The notes under the pieces were generated by a model. It had not been told where the DNA came from. It made no database searches and worked only from the letters and a program-made list of their open reading frames with translations. The translations under genes and the position numbers were made by a program. From the NCBI GenBank assembly GCA_002118135.1, contig BDIU01000416.1, positions 1-64,000 on the forward strand: a DNA stretch of 64,000 bases. Reading direction: 5' to 3'. Positions 12,097 through 24,500 of the stretch are shown piece after piece. Source of the stretch: Trebouxia sp. TZW2008. Its lineage: Eukaryota > Chlorophyta > Trebouxiophyceae > Trebouxiales > Trebouxiaceae. Each line of letters begins with the position of its first letter. The first letter of the stretch is position 1.

Positions 12097-15000
12097 TCAA
12101 TACAGAGTCAATCGGGAGGTGACTTTCGCCTTTGAAATGGCAATTGGGACAGAGTCATCATGCAACTTCTTGAAACAGTCGATATCCTCTACATATTGCG
12201 CAAAGGTTTTCCATTCCTGTTCTGAAAGGCATTCTGCAGCGTCTGAAAGCAGGTCCTGTTTGCATGGCAGGCCCTGTTTTTCTGCTATGTGGTTGACTAG
12301 ATGCTCAGCAAAGGGCCTGTCAGGCACAGATTCCACCAGCACTGTTGCAGTCTGCTGCATTGTGAACACCTGCGAGTCACACACAGCAGTTGGCAACTGA
12401 CCATAAAGGGACCGTCCTCATGAAGCTGTGCACCAAATGTACACATGCACGCAGGGGCATAATCTGCGAGTCAATGTACACAAAGCAGCTGGCAACTCAC
12501 CCCAGAACAGCTCATGGGCAACTGTACAGCACGTGGTTGCGCAGTGCAGTGTTGCTATTTAGCTGACGCTCTTGATCCTGGTAGGGTCGCAAAGAAGGTC
12601 TACTGTTGTTTTCGATACATGCACAGCAGCTGGTGACTCACCCCAAAGTATACTGCACTTGTGAAGCTCTGCACCAGTGATGCACATTCACACAGTGGAA
12701 TGGTCTGCATGCCAATGTACGCATAGCAGCTGGTAACTCACTCCAAATACACTGGTCATGTCACACAATGCACCAAGTTGTAACGCAACACAGCATTGCG
12801 CCTTAGCTGAGCTATGGCGCTCTTCAGCCTGGTAGCGCCACAAAGTAGATAAACATGTCTTGCCAACACATGCACAGCAGCTGGTCACTTACCCCAAAGT
12901 ACACTGCACTTGTGAAGCTGTGCACCAACGATACACATGCACACATTGGAATGCTCTGAATGCCAGTGTATGCATAGCAGCTGGTAACTTACTCCAAAAT
13001 ACACTGGTCAGGCAGTGCACCAACTGGTAGCGCACTGCATCATTGCGCTTTAGCTGAGCTATGGCGCTCTTTACCCTAGTAGCGTCACAAAGCAGGTACC
13101 TTTCTTGCCAATACATGCACAGCAGCTGGTGACTCACCCCAAAATACACTGCTCGTGTGAAGCTGTGCACCAATTGGTAGCGATCCGCAGCATTGCGCCT
13201 CAGCTGTGCAGTGACGCTTGTGACCCTTGTGACGTCACAGAGGGGGTACGAGGATGGATTTGGCATCTGTGATGCCAAGGCTGCTTGCTGCTGATTGAGG
13301 TCATGTAACTTCAACAGGTATACGCGCCGCACCAACAACAGATCCTGCACTTGCCTGCTGGACAAGCACAAGCTTCCCTGCATACAGCAATGTCGCGCAA
13401 TTAGGTGTCAGGGGTGACGAGTCTGTTCTGTCAAGAGTGCTTGCTGTTGTTTGAGGTCATGCAGCTTCAAGAGATACACTTGCTGCACCAGTAAGAGGTC
13501 TTATACTTGCCTGCTGGACGAACATAAGCTTCCCTACATGCAGCAATGTCATGCAGTCAGTCAGTGAGTGGTCAGTTAGTGCGTGCTGCCAAGGCTGCTT
13601 GCTGCTGATTGAGGTTATACAGGTACACGCGCCGCACCAACAACAGGTCCTGCACTTGCCTGCTGAACAAGCACCAGCTTCCCTGCATGCAGCAATGTCA
13701 TGCAGTTAGACCGTGGGCGTGATGAACCTGTCCACGCTGTTAAGGTCGCTTGCTGCTGATTGAGGTCGTGTAATTTCAACGCATACATGAGCCGCACCAC
13801 CAACAGGTCCTGTACCTGCCTGCTAGACAAGCACAAGCTTCTCTGCATGCAGCAATGCCACGCGCTCAATCAGTGAATTGTCACTGAGTGTGTGCTGCTA
13901 AGACTGCTTGCTGTTGGTTTGCGCAGCTTCATCAGATACACTCGCCGCACCAGTAGGAGGTCCTGTACTTGCCTGCTGGACAAGCATACGCTTCCCTGAA
14001 TACATCAACACCACGCAGTCAGGCACTGGGTGTGATGAGTGTGTGCTGACAATGCTGCCTGCTGCTGATTGAGGTTATGCAGCTTCAAGAGGTACACTCG
14101 CCGCACCAACAACAGGTCCTGCACTTGCCTAGTGGACAAGCATAAGCTTCCCTGCATGCAGCAAAGCCATGCACTTGGACAATGACTCATTGGCTGCCAT
14201 TCAAGCGGCTTCAGAGCATACTTTGCAACTGCTGTCAAGCAAAATTTGACTTGTAGCTAGCTGCAAAGCAAGCATACTTAGTCAACAGAGCAGACCACTC
14301 ACCAAGGAATGGGCAGCAGAATGGGGGATTACTGAAGTCCAGAAACCAGGTGAGACTCTGCAGTTGCGGAGCAAGAATGATAACAGAGAAGAGCGCTCAT
14401 CAAGAGCTGGGAAATTGACTGAGAGTCACTGGATTCCAGCATCCAAGTCGCACCAGAAGGACCAAGGCTGCCGTTACCAGACAGGAGCCGTGCTCCAAAG
14501 GATGATTGCAACTGCTGACAGATCAGCTCTTATCTGTAGCTAGCCGCAAAGTAAGACTTGTATGACTTTGGACAAGACCACTTCTGACATCAGAAATGAT
14601 AAGAGCCGTCTTGCAAGTGACGAAACAGCTCACCAACAGCTGGGCAATTGAGCGGGAGTCACTGGACTCCAGCTATCAAGTAGCACCAGAAGGACCCAGG
14701 CTGCCGTCACCAGAAGACTTACGTGACTTTGGACAAGACCACTCGTGGCATCAGAAATGATAAGATTTGTCTTGCAAGTGACAAGGCAGCTCACCAAGAG
14801 CTGGGCAATTGAACGGGAGTCACTGGACTCCAGCAATCAAGTAGCACCAGAAGGACCTAGGCTGCTGTCACCAGACGGAAGACTTGTGTGACTTTGGACA
14901 AGACTGCCAGTGGCATCAGAAATGATAAGAGCCGTCTTGCAAGTGACAAGGCAGCTCACCAAGAGCTGGGCAATTGACTGGGAGTCACTGGATTCCGGCA

Positions 15001-16880
15001 ACCACGTAGCACCAGAAGGCCCTAGACTGCCGGTTCCAGAAAGGTGCTGTGCTCGTAAGCGTAGACCCTCAAACACCAGCTCTGCCAGTCTGACTCTTGC
15101 AGCAGCTCTGGATGGGTCTGCTTTCACAGCATTAAGACAGCTGTGTAGCTTCTGAGCATGCTCCTGCAAGAAACAGAACACCTCAAAGCTCTCTGCATCA
15201 TCCAACTTGCACCTGAAGGACCTAGGCTGCCGGTTCCAAAAAGGTGCTGTGCCCATAAGCGTAAGCCCTCAAACACAAGCTCTGCCAGTCTGACTCTTGC
15301 AGCAGCTCTGCTTTCACAGCACTAAGACAGCTGTGTAGCTTCTGAGCATGCTCCTGCAAGGCAATGGATATTGCTTTGCAACAGCCAAGAAACCTGTGCC
15401 ATGCTGATTACATGAACCATGCGCTCCAGGGCGGTACAGCTTCTCAGCATGGTCCTGCAAAAGAACAAGACATCACTTGACCGCGTCCAAAGGCGCTGCT
15501 GTTGCTAATGCTCTGGATGAGTCTGCTCTTACAGCATTGAGACAGCTGTGTAAGTTCTAAGCGCGGCTGCTCGGCAATGGTGACTTGATGTTAGGAAGGG
15601 CTGACCCCCCATAGGTCAAGTTTCCACTGATTGTGGGTTGTGGAGCAGCAACTACTGACAGAGGCTCCCAGTGTGACCTCTAAAAACGTAGACCTTCTTT
15701 TCTTTTCAGCTGATGATTTCGTCATGCTACTGGATCTGATTAGAGTTGGTGCATATTTGCATGGATACTGGTATGCTGACCTTCCATACACTGTGGTAGC
15801 GCCCAACTGGTGTGCCTTGCCAAGACTCGATGCTGAGCTTGAATTCCTGGCCAGCAATAGAAATGCAGTCTGGAGCCCGTTCAGCAATTTCCTTGTCTAC
15901 TTTCGCAACCTCAGCTTCAGGTGTCTGCGTGAAAGTATGGTCTAGGGTCAGAGACAGCTCAGAAAATTGCTGAAATGCTGCACAACAGGATTCAATGTGT
16001 TCACATTTGTCCAGGGTTCACAACCTCAGCTTCAGGTGTCTGCATCAAAGTATGTTTCAGGGTCAGGAACAGCTCCATATTCATGCTGAAATGCCATGGC
16101 AAGGGCATGAAATGATCTAGGAAGACCTGGAATGACACTGTCTTGTCTGACTTCTAACAGTTGAACATCGCATGTTTCTACAGTGGCGCGTAAAGCAAGC
16201 CCGCCTGGCAAGACAGAAGTTGTGCCACGTACACCTAGTACCTTTGCTAGAACATGCAGCCTAATATTGTCAAGCAGGTAAGATTCGCAAAGGACAGAAT
16301 GTCAATGAAGGCTCACATGGCTGTCGTGCTGATTCAGGCGATTCTCCAGCTCTTGCTTGTGCAGCTTCATGTCTTCTAGCTCTTTGACAGTGCTTGCCAG
16401 TTGAGCTTTGAGTGCTTGAGTTTGCACCTAACACAAGCAAAGGGATGCTGGTGAACATCTCATCATGCTGTAACTACCTGGCATGGAAAAGTGACGCCTG
16501 TACCAAAGTGGGGTTTGTTGTACAGCGCGTTTTGGCACTTTTACCTTTTGGCGCTCACGGAACTTGCGTTGATGCTCCCGGTTGAGGTGTTTCTTGTCGT
16601 TACATCCGCGCACCGTGTCATGGTCTTGCACTTGCCGGTGCGTCATCTGCTGCATGGGTGACCGTAAGTGATCTTGAGGACTGCCGGGCTGGTTATGTTG
16701 AGCTGCTGCGCGGGAAGTTCTTTCAGGTGTTTTGCGGAATATTTCTTGCGGCCGCACTGGAGCTGATGGATGATTCGGAGGTTGAGTGCTTGGTGAAAAG
16801 TTTGTGGCAGGCAGCAGACCAGCCTGAACGAACTCAGCCTCAGAGAAATTGAAGGTCGGATGCAACGCATCGTCCAACAT
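12097..16880 (-). CDS. bZIP transcription factor
   Basis: Six exons join in phase to 450 aa: 16880-16545, 16427-16317, 15969-15781, 15163-14960, 13377-13138 and 12369-12097. The basic region is at residues 96-112 with the signature N100-x7-R108-x9-L118 exactly as in bZIP proteins. It is split by an intron after Lys112, and the zipper follows (hydrophobic a/d positions 118, 122, 129, 132, 139, 143). The family binds DNA as dimers through this region. The C-terminal exons hold a VRRVYLLKLHDLNQQQ helix resembling C-terminal regions of other algal bZIP proteins, and a globular last exon without a recognised domain. The ATG at 16880 lies in CpG-rich DNA. Exons 3, 4 and 5 are flanked by partial copies of themselves. 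The target genes are unknown. Confidence 0.85.
12490..13137 (-). repeat. Downstream array of 3'-half copies of bZIP exon 5
   Basis: At least four decayed copies of the second half of exon 5 (LLCDxTRVxS...RYQLVH...VFxG) and of its donor (GTGAGT or close) lie downstream of the intact exon, with donors near 12987, 12893, 12740, 12640 and 12500. The landmark AGCAGCTGGTGACTCACC recurs on the + strand. Confidence 0.8.
13400..14165 (-). repeat. Upstream array of 5'-half copies of bZIP exon 5
   Basis: Five copies of the acceptor and first half of exon 5 (GSLCLSSRQVQDLLLVRR, then LKLHDLNQQQA) lie upstream of the intact exon. Acceptors are near 13525, 13690, 13848, 14000 and 14160, a period of 150-165 bp. 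Most carry stops or frameshifts, and none has the donor end. Confidence 0.85.
14400..14880 (-). repeat. 3'-half copies of bZIP exon 4
   Basis: Three copies (about 14876-14790, 14715-14628 and 14505-14403) of the exon 4 end, reading GSLGPSGAT then ESSDSQSIAQLL, lie downstream of the intact exon at 15163-14960. Each lacks the exon's first half. Confidence 0.85.
15225..15470 (-). repeat. 5'-half copies of bZIP exon 4
   Basis: Copies beginning with the acceptor and EHAQKLHSCL (about 15356) and a shorter DHAEKLY (about 15465) lie upstream of the intact exon 4. Confidence 0.75.
16015..16120 (-). repeat. 5'-half copy of bZIP exon 3
   Basis: A decayed copy of the acceptor and start of exon 3, including the TQTPEAEV stretch, lies upstream of the intact exon at 15969-15781. 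It is frame-broken. Confidence 0.65.
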
Positions 16881-17110
16881 GACGGCTAGGCTTAGTCTGG
16901 CAAGTCAGCCACGCAGGATCAGCTATCGCAAGCTTTTAGCTACAGCTGGTCGCCTCGATGCCGCATGCACCAAGCCAGTCGCCGAGCACGCTCACACGTG
17001 AGCAGGTGCAAACAGAGCAATACGCAGGGCAACGCTGGCGGCTACAGGGCTTGTCCCGCGCTGCGCGGACGACTATGACCCGCAGCTTCCTACGCGATAG
17101 TCGAGATTTG
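16881..17110. promoter_or_regulatory. CpG-rich promoter region of the bZIP gene
   Basis: Directly upstream of the bZIP ATG. It is dense in CpG (for example CCCGCGCTGCGCGGACGAC), in contrast to the flanking intergenic DNA. No TATA box was identified with confidence. Confidence 0.45.
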
Positions 17111-17821
17111 CTCAGTTTACATATGCCCGAAGCGGAAGATGCATGCAATTGCGTAATTATTGAAATGTTGTGCACAAAATTTGCATGACACGAATTCAAA
17201 CGTGCAAGCACTTCTTACAAGTTGTGCACCAGACATGCTACTGCGATAGTTACAACATGAAGCCTGGCCGACTTGGCAAACAACGCTGCAAATTGTGACA
17301 ATATATATCAATGCAAAAATCAAGTGTGTATCATCCTGTACTGTAGCTGACAGTATCAAAGTGTCCAGAAAGGAGCTCAGCCAATCAATGCACCATTGTG
17401 CATGTCACTCAGCTGGCACCAGCAAATTCTAATCAGAAGCTGTACATGTCCTCAACTCATAAAGCTGCTGCAGACAAACTTCAGCCTAAAGTCTAAACAA
17501 GCAGTGCCTTGCACATCCATGTCCTACGCTCGACCTTCTTTTGCTCCTGACAACAGCAAAGGTTGCCAGAACTAAAGTCAACAGGTCGAGTGGACACTTC
17601 ATTGTCATGCAAGATCCGCAATCAATTTGCTGCTGAGATAAACCCATCTTCCTAACTTCAAATGTGCATTTGCTGCATAGTGGGATCAATCTTTGCCATA
17701 CTGCTTCTTGATGCTATACATGTATATCTCCCCAACTCTACCGCTGTTGAGTCATATGATACCATGGCTGTGTTGCTGACTGCAAATTCTCAGGATGTGA
17801 TGAACCTTCCCAACCCTTCAT
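17111..17821. other. Intergenic, no gene seen
   Basis: AT-richer spacer between the bZIP 5' side and the PhoD 3' end. No frame has splice signals and coding-like composition together. Confidence 0.5.
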
Positions 17822-17844
17822 GCAATTCTTCATGCAAGAATTGC
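17822..17844 (-). promoter_or_regulatory. Perfect hairpin 1 in PhoD 3' flank
   Basis: A 9-bp stem GCAATTCTT/AAGAATTGC with 5-base loop CATGC. It is the first member of a 68-bp tandem pair and lies about 90 nt after the PhoD stop in transcript direction, so probably in the 3' UTR. Confidence 0.6.
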
Positions 17845-17889
17845 TGACTGCACATCTTCCGGGTGAGTTGAGCCTTCGCCACCCCTCAT

Positions 17890-17912
17890 GCAATCCTTCA
17901 CGCAAGGATTGC
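17890..17912 (-). promoter_or_regulatory. Perfect hairpin 2 in PhoD 3' flank
   Basis: A 9-bp stem GCAATCCTT/AAGGATTGC with loop CACGC, 68 bp from hairpin 1. The one stem difference between the copies is a compensated pair (T-A to C-G), which suggests the fold is kept. It lies 25 nt after the PhoD stop codon on the minus strand. Confidence 0.6.
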
Positions 17913-17936
17913 TGAGTCTGACTTCTCACCGTACAA

Positions 17937-18466
17937 CTAGCCAGCAGTGGCAGTGGCTGCGCTGGCTGAAGCTGGAACAGAAGCATTTGGAGTGTTGCCA
18001 GGGATGAGGTGTGCCACATCAGACAGAACTACAGACTGCTGGTAGGGACGTACATCTGCATTAAAACACACACAGGTTTGCATCAGGTCGCATTGCGCGC
18101 CATTCTTCACGTGCATTTGGAACAGAAGTGTTTGGAGTGTTTTCCCCAGTATGAGGTGTGGCACATCAGACAGGATCAGAGACTGCTGGTAGGGACGTAC
18201 ATCTGCATCAAAACACTCACAGGTTTGCATCAAGTTGCAGTGCAGTGCATTCTTCACGTGCATTGGCTGAAGTTGAAACAGAAGTGTTTGGAGTGTTCCC
18301 CAGGATGAGGTGTGCCACATCAGACAGGATCAGAGACGCTAATGGGGCGCACATCTACATGGACTGAGCTTACATTGTGCATGATCACGCACAGCATGAG
18401 TGCAGACTGTACTGCAGTACGCAGCCCAAAGTGGAGCCTGAGCCTTCCATACAATATATAGCTTGT

Positions 18467-18506
<40 letters not shown>

Positions 18507-21500
18507 AGCATGGAACTGGGTTCAGTCAGGTGAACTAGAGCGTTGCAACATGCTCAGTCCCTGACATGCAATTGGGTATGTGGCTCAGCACAATCTGATG
18601 ACTTCTGCGCATTGCAACAAACTCCCTCTGTGATGTGCAAACATTGGATCATGAGTCTTTGCTGCATACATAGATGTTGTACATGGGACGCACCTGGAGA
18701 ACTTCAAACGCAAAATGACATACGAAATGCATAGCTCACCAGGTACAGGGCTGCAAGTGCCTGGCTTCATGACAAGCTGTGCAGTGGGGTTGTGACGGGC
18801 TGGAGCATCACATGCCATGCCACAAAAGCCTGTGCAGATCTTGAGCCAGGGCGGAAACCATGTGCAGTCAGGTGCACAAGCAAGCTGCTGTCTGACTGCT
18901 GCTTATTACTGTTCCTATCAGACGCAGTACTGCAATATTGTCAAGGGAGCGATGTCAATGGATAGCTCACCAGGGAAAGGGCCGCAAGTTCCAGGCTTGA
19001 TCTCAAGCTGTGCACTGGTGTTCTGGGTTGTGCGGGTTTTATTTTGTCTTGCAAATTCGCTGAATGGCAGAGTCAATGTCTTTTGTGCTTACCAGGTACA
19101 GGGCCGCAAGTGCCAGGCTTGATGATAAGCTGTGCAGTGGTGTTCTGACGGGCTGGCGCATCGTATGCCATGCCACAGAATCCTGTGTAGTTCTCTGAGC
19201 CTATGGTGTCCACATACACATACTCCACGTGTTGGTTGGTTTGCGTGAGCTCAACATAGAGACCGCCATGGTAGCGCACGTCAGCAATCAGCAGGCCGGG
19301 GTTGTTTGCCTTGTAGGCCTCATTGATCATCTCTAGGGGTAGAACTGCACCCCCCTCAGAGCCTGCAGGGTTGAGCAAGGGGGTCAGAACAAGCGCCAAA
19401 AGGGAAGACGATTGGTTTGTGTGATCTCAACATAGATACTGCCATGGTAGCGAACGTCAGCAATCAGCAGGCTGGGGTTGTTTGCTTTGTAGGCCTCGTT
19501 GATCATCTCTAGGGGTAAGATTGCACCCCCCTCAGACCCTGCATGGGCAAAGAGCGGGTCCAGGACAAGCATACAAAAACAAAGATGGTTGTTTTGGGTG
19601 AGCGCAACATAAACACTGCCATGATAGCGCATATCGGCAATGAGCAGTCCAGGGTTGTTTGCCTTGTAGGCCTCATTGATCATCTCAAGGGGTAAGATTG
19701 CACCCCCCTCAGACCCTGCATAGGCGAGCAGGGGATCCAGGTCGAGCATACAAAAACAAAGATGGTTGTTTTGGGTGAGCAAAGGGGTCAGAACAGAGTC
19801 AAGAAGTACAGAAAGAAAGAGACGAAGAAGGGTCTGGCCAGGGTTGTTTGCCTTATAGGCCTCATTGATCATCTTCAGGGGAGAAATTGCAACCCCCTCA
19901 GAGCCTGCATGCTTCAGCAAGGGGAGTAAAACTAAGCAAAGGAAGAAGAAGAGAGACATGAAGAAGAGGAGGCAGGCCAGGGTTGTCTGCCTTGTACACC
20001 TTGTTGATCATCTCTAGGGGTAGAATTGCACCCCCTCAGAGCCAGCATGGGTCAGCAAAGGGGTTCAGACTAAGCAAAGGAAGAAGAAGAAGAGACACGA
20101 AGAAGAGAAGGCAGGCCAGGGTTGTCTGCCTTATATGCCTTGCTGATCATCTCTAGGGGTAGAATTGCAGCCCCCCTCAGAGCCTGCAGGGGCAAGCAGG
20201 GGGGTTAGAGCAGGCAAGAAAACGGAGAAGATGGGTGGTCTGTGTGAGCTCAACAAACAGACTGCCACAATAAAGCACATCGGCAATGAGCAGGCCAGAA
20301 GGATTGCTGTGAAAGCCTCATTGATCATCAGGCAGTGACTGCTTCTGTACGTACTTGATTGCTGGGTTCCAATATCTGCTTGGCAAGTGCATTCAATGAA
20401 TGGAATAACTGCTATAATAAATGCTCAATTGAGGAGGTCACAGAGCCTATGTTGACTTCTGATGCAGCAGGAAGTCCAATGGGAGAGAAATGGGGTGCTG
20501 GATGCTTTTGGATTGCTGTGGACTTTCGTTAATCTCCTATTTGTGCAATTTCTTCTTTTGTTGTCTCATCTGCCATTTCAGGGGAAAAGGAGTTCCCGAC
20601 ATGTACAATACAGCCATGATTACCTGTGGATGTGATATAGCTGTGTCAAACTCCAACACCCAACAGGAGCGCCACTGGGAGGAGTAGTCTTTATCTTTTA
20701 TTTGATCTGTCATTTGGCTATTTGGTGTTTTCACCCTTTTTGGGTTTTGGTCAACATCTGCAGCCGCGAGTGTAATTGACAAGAAGGCTATCATCCTAGT
20801 CACCTCTGGCGAGGTGACAGTGCCTATGTCAAGCATCAGTGCAGCAGGAAGTCTGCTGAGGAAGAAGGCACTGTTTTCATCTTTCACTTGATCTTTCATT
20901 GTTATTTTTGCACCTTGCTGTTGTTTTCTGCCAAGATCTACAGTAGAGAGCCTGAAAACTTTGAAAGCAAAAAACAATGAGCCACAATTACCTGTGGAGG
21001 TGACAGAGCCTGTGTCAAATTCCAGTGCAGCAGGAGCGCCACTGGGAGGAGTGGTCTTGCTTAAGCCAAAGTACTGCTGAGGATCCACACGGTAAATGTA
21101 CCCACCCCAAAAGTTGTGGGTGTCCCCACCATACACAACCGGGTTGGTGGCATTGACAATGGAAGCCAGGAAGCGGTTTCGGTCTGCAATGTAGCCCATC
21201 CAAGAGTCCATGTAGCTCTCCACCTTATACCTAAAGCACAAGGGATGGTTTGTCAAATGTCTTCTGATCCCTGGTTTAGCAACTATCTAAGCTGTCAAAC
21301 CCTTAAACATACTTGCTTGACATCACAAAGAAGTAGTTTTTAACCTGACAGCTGATAGCAAAAGGGAAGGGCGGTTGGCATTGAAAGCAAAGTTGCTTTT
21401 GTAGGCACCTGATAGGGTATGGAACATCAGCAGCACAAGTGTCAATCACAAGTGCTGATGCAGGGTCGGCAGGTGCATATTAGGCCATAACAGTCACGTT

Positions 21501-24500
21501 TGACTCTTACTCACTCCTATTGCAAGCACCCTAGCATGTCAAACGCTATGCAAGCAAGCAATTGTATGTGGGATGGGGAAAGAATTTAGTGACAAAAGGA
21601 GCAAGTGAGAGAGTAAAGGAGTGCAGGTGCTAGTGAGAGCACAGCAGTCACCTGCCCAATGCTAGGTTGGCACATCCCGCCCTGAGAATGCTATCAGTTT
21701 CAGGGAATTCTGTTATCTCATGCACACCGCCATGTACAAAGCTGTGCAAGCAACAAATATGTGCAGATGCTGGTGAGGCAAAAGCGGTCACCTGCCCAAT
21801 GCTAGGTTGGCACGGCCTGTTCTGAGGGTGCTGTTAGTCACAGGGAAACTCTTGGTTAGGTTGCCGGTCTGGTAGTACAGAGGGCTATAGCTTGTGTAGG
21901 TTGCGCCTGCAGTTAAACTAGCAGGTAAGCAAAATAAGCTTATTACACAATAGGCTTATAATCATTGAACATGCAGCAAAGCCTTCAGGCAAACGCAACA
22001 ATTGATTGGTCACATACAGGGCTGTGCTTTCTGCAAGTTGAGTCTGCAGCAAACTGTTCAGGTAAGCACATTCATAGAAAGCAGGCTTATGTGGTTTGGA
22101 CATGCAGGACAGCCTTCAGGTAAGCGCAACGATTGTGGACATTGGCTGGTCATATACAGGGCTTGTGTGTCTGCAACAAAATCAGGTAAGTACACGAGAC
22201 AAAGACAGCAGGAGTATGTACATTGGACATGCAGCAAAGCCTCAGGTGAAAGCAGCAATTGTGGACATTGGCTGGTCATATGCGGGGCTGTAGCTTGTGT
22301 GTCTGCAGCAAAAGTATCAGGTAAGTACAAGAGACAAAGACCAAAGGCTTATGTGCATTGGACATGCAGCAAAGTCTCAGGTGACCGCAGCATGTGCGGA
22401 CAGTGGTTGGTCATATACAGGGCTGTGGCCTGTGTAAAATGTGTCTGCAGCAAACTATTCAGGTAAGCACAACCATGAACAGCAGGATTGTATAGCTTGC
22501 GCCTGCAGCAAAGGCTTCAGGCAAGCACAACCATTTGGGCGTTTGGTCTGGAGGCACTTCATTGCTTCTGTACCTGGGGTGCCCAGAGTCAGGTTGTCAA
22601 GGGCCTGCTGGTAGAAGCTAGCAGTGGCCACATCTCCCCGGCTGCGCACTGCAGCAATAGCGCCCTCAAGGTCTGGTGGGAAACGGTCCTGCATTCCATA
22701 ACCATGCACTGCATTATCACTGCTTGATTGTGGCTATCATAGTATCGGCATCAATACTGTTGAAAGCAAGCCAGCAGCAGGAGCGCCCAAAGGATGCGGG
22801 GGGTTGCTGGGCGGGGAGCAAGGGGGGCCGAGAGGTGGGCGTAAGTGGCGTGGGGAAGCCAAGAAGGGTTGAGATAGGGCTTTGAATGTCATGCACACCT
22901 CTGGAAACGGGCTGCAGCCTAAGATCTCTAGGTCAGGTTGTCTGACCTATGTGCGCTTTTGTAATGCCAGAGTCAAGTGAAACATGCACATCACGCAAGC
23001 AAAGCAAGTTGGACTGCTGGTACTCACACAGGCTGCCCTGATGACGCCTGAAGGTGTGAATGATGTTTTTCTGTTCTTTTTCACGCTACAGCGTACCTGC
23101 ATGACCAGGCCTCCCAGGAACTGCTGCCACACAGTCTTGTTGACGCCAGGTCAGAATGCTGTGTTGGTGTCACATGCCAAGAAGAAGAAGTGAAGGGGAA
23201 GAAGAAGAGCAAAAGATACAACAAAAGAGGGAATGAGACATGACTGCACCTGCATGACCAGGCCTCCAAGGTATTGCTGCCACACAGTCTTGTTGACGCC
23301 TGGTGAGGATGCTGCGTTGGTGTCACGCGCTAGCACTGCCTCTTGCTCAGGTCCCATCATGGTCTCATTGGCTCCTGTGCGCCTGGTGTCAAAGATGTTC
23401 TGCAAGACGCAACACAACAGATCACGTTCTGATCAATGTCTGCTTGAGCATTATACATGATGCTACCATGCACAGATTCTAGTTTGAACATAGTCAGCTG
23501 TTTTTTTAGAGATGCAAAATGGCCTCCTGCTCAGGTCGCATCATTTTCTCATTGGCTCCTGTGCGCCTAGTGTCAAAAATGTTCTGCATGGCACAGACCA
23601 GTTTGTGCGTCACTTTTCTGCCTGCTTATAACAGCTTTTCTGAAGTGTACACATTCAATGCACATGCACCGAAATGGTATCACATGAGATCAGTGACCCA
23701 GGGGCACAGCAGCGCAACCTGCTGGAAGAAAGCAAGCTATCTTGCTTTGGAAGCACAACAGGTCAGCTACAGCAGTGTATTGATCTGAAGACCCTGATGA
23801 CCAGGACCCAATGCAATCACTATATTCTGACTGCATTTGTTTTTTCTGAGTCAAGATGGCTCACAATACAAACAATCTTTGTGTAAGACAGTTTAATCAC
23901 TCTAGGAGGTAATTATCATAGCTTTGCTTGTAGACAACACACCTTCAAGGCCAAGATCCTGTCAGTGACATTTTGGCCCCACAGAGCGGGTGCAAGAGTC
24001 CAAACAATGCTGCCAGCCAGACTGCTTGCACTAGAGGCGCTTGCACAATCTTGAGAAGGACTTGAAAACCCCGGAAACAAAGCAGAAACACCAGAGCATT
24101 TGGGCATCAGACAGAGACCAAAATGTTTCGTATACAATGTCAAGAACGCACCTTCAATGCCAAGATTCTGTCAGTGACGTTCTGACCCCACAGGGCCGGC
24201 GCAAGGGTCCCAACAATGCTGCCAGCCACACTGCTTGCACTAGGGGTGTTGTTTGGGTTGCCCTCAGGTTCGTTTTCTCCTGAGTTTGTCCTAGCGGTCA
24301 CACGGTCCTCCAACACAAACATGGTCGCCAGGTCCCCTGCAAGCATCAACGACATGTGAAAAGCAAGAAAGCAAAAGAGAACAGGGAGAAAATGAAAGAA
24401 TACAGAAAGAAATGGCCATTGGGGTGTTGTTGGGGTTGCCCTTAGGTTTCTTTTCTCCTCAGTTGGTTTTGGCAGTCACACGGTCCTCCAGAACAAACAT

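Noticed and set aside
12490..14165. Repeated bZIP exon copies as mutually exclusive alternative exons
   Set aside because: Each copy has only one of the two splice sites and most carry stops or frameshifts, so they cannot serve as complete cassette exons.
18735..20340. Repeat arrays as pure assembly artefacts
   Set aside because: Copies differ from each other by many substitutions and indels and follow the same side rule in several genes. A draft assembly error would give near-identical copies without polarity. Small errors cannot be excluded.
22000..22530. CRISPR-like array of regularly spaced repeats
   Set aside because: Units are imperfect tandem duplicates of intron/exon-edge sequence in a eukaryotic gene, without unique spacers or cas genes.
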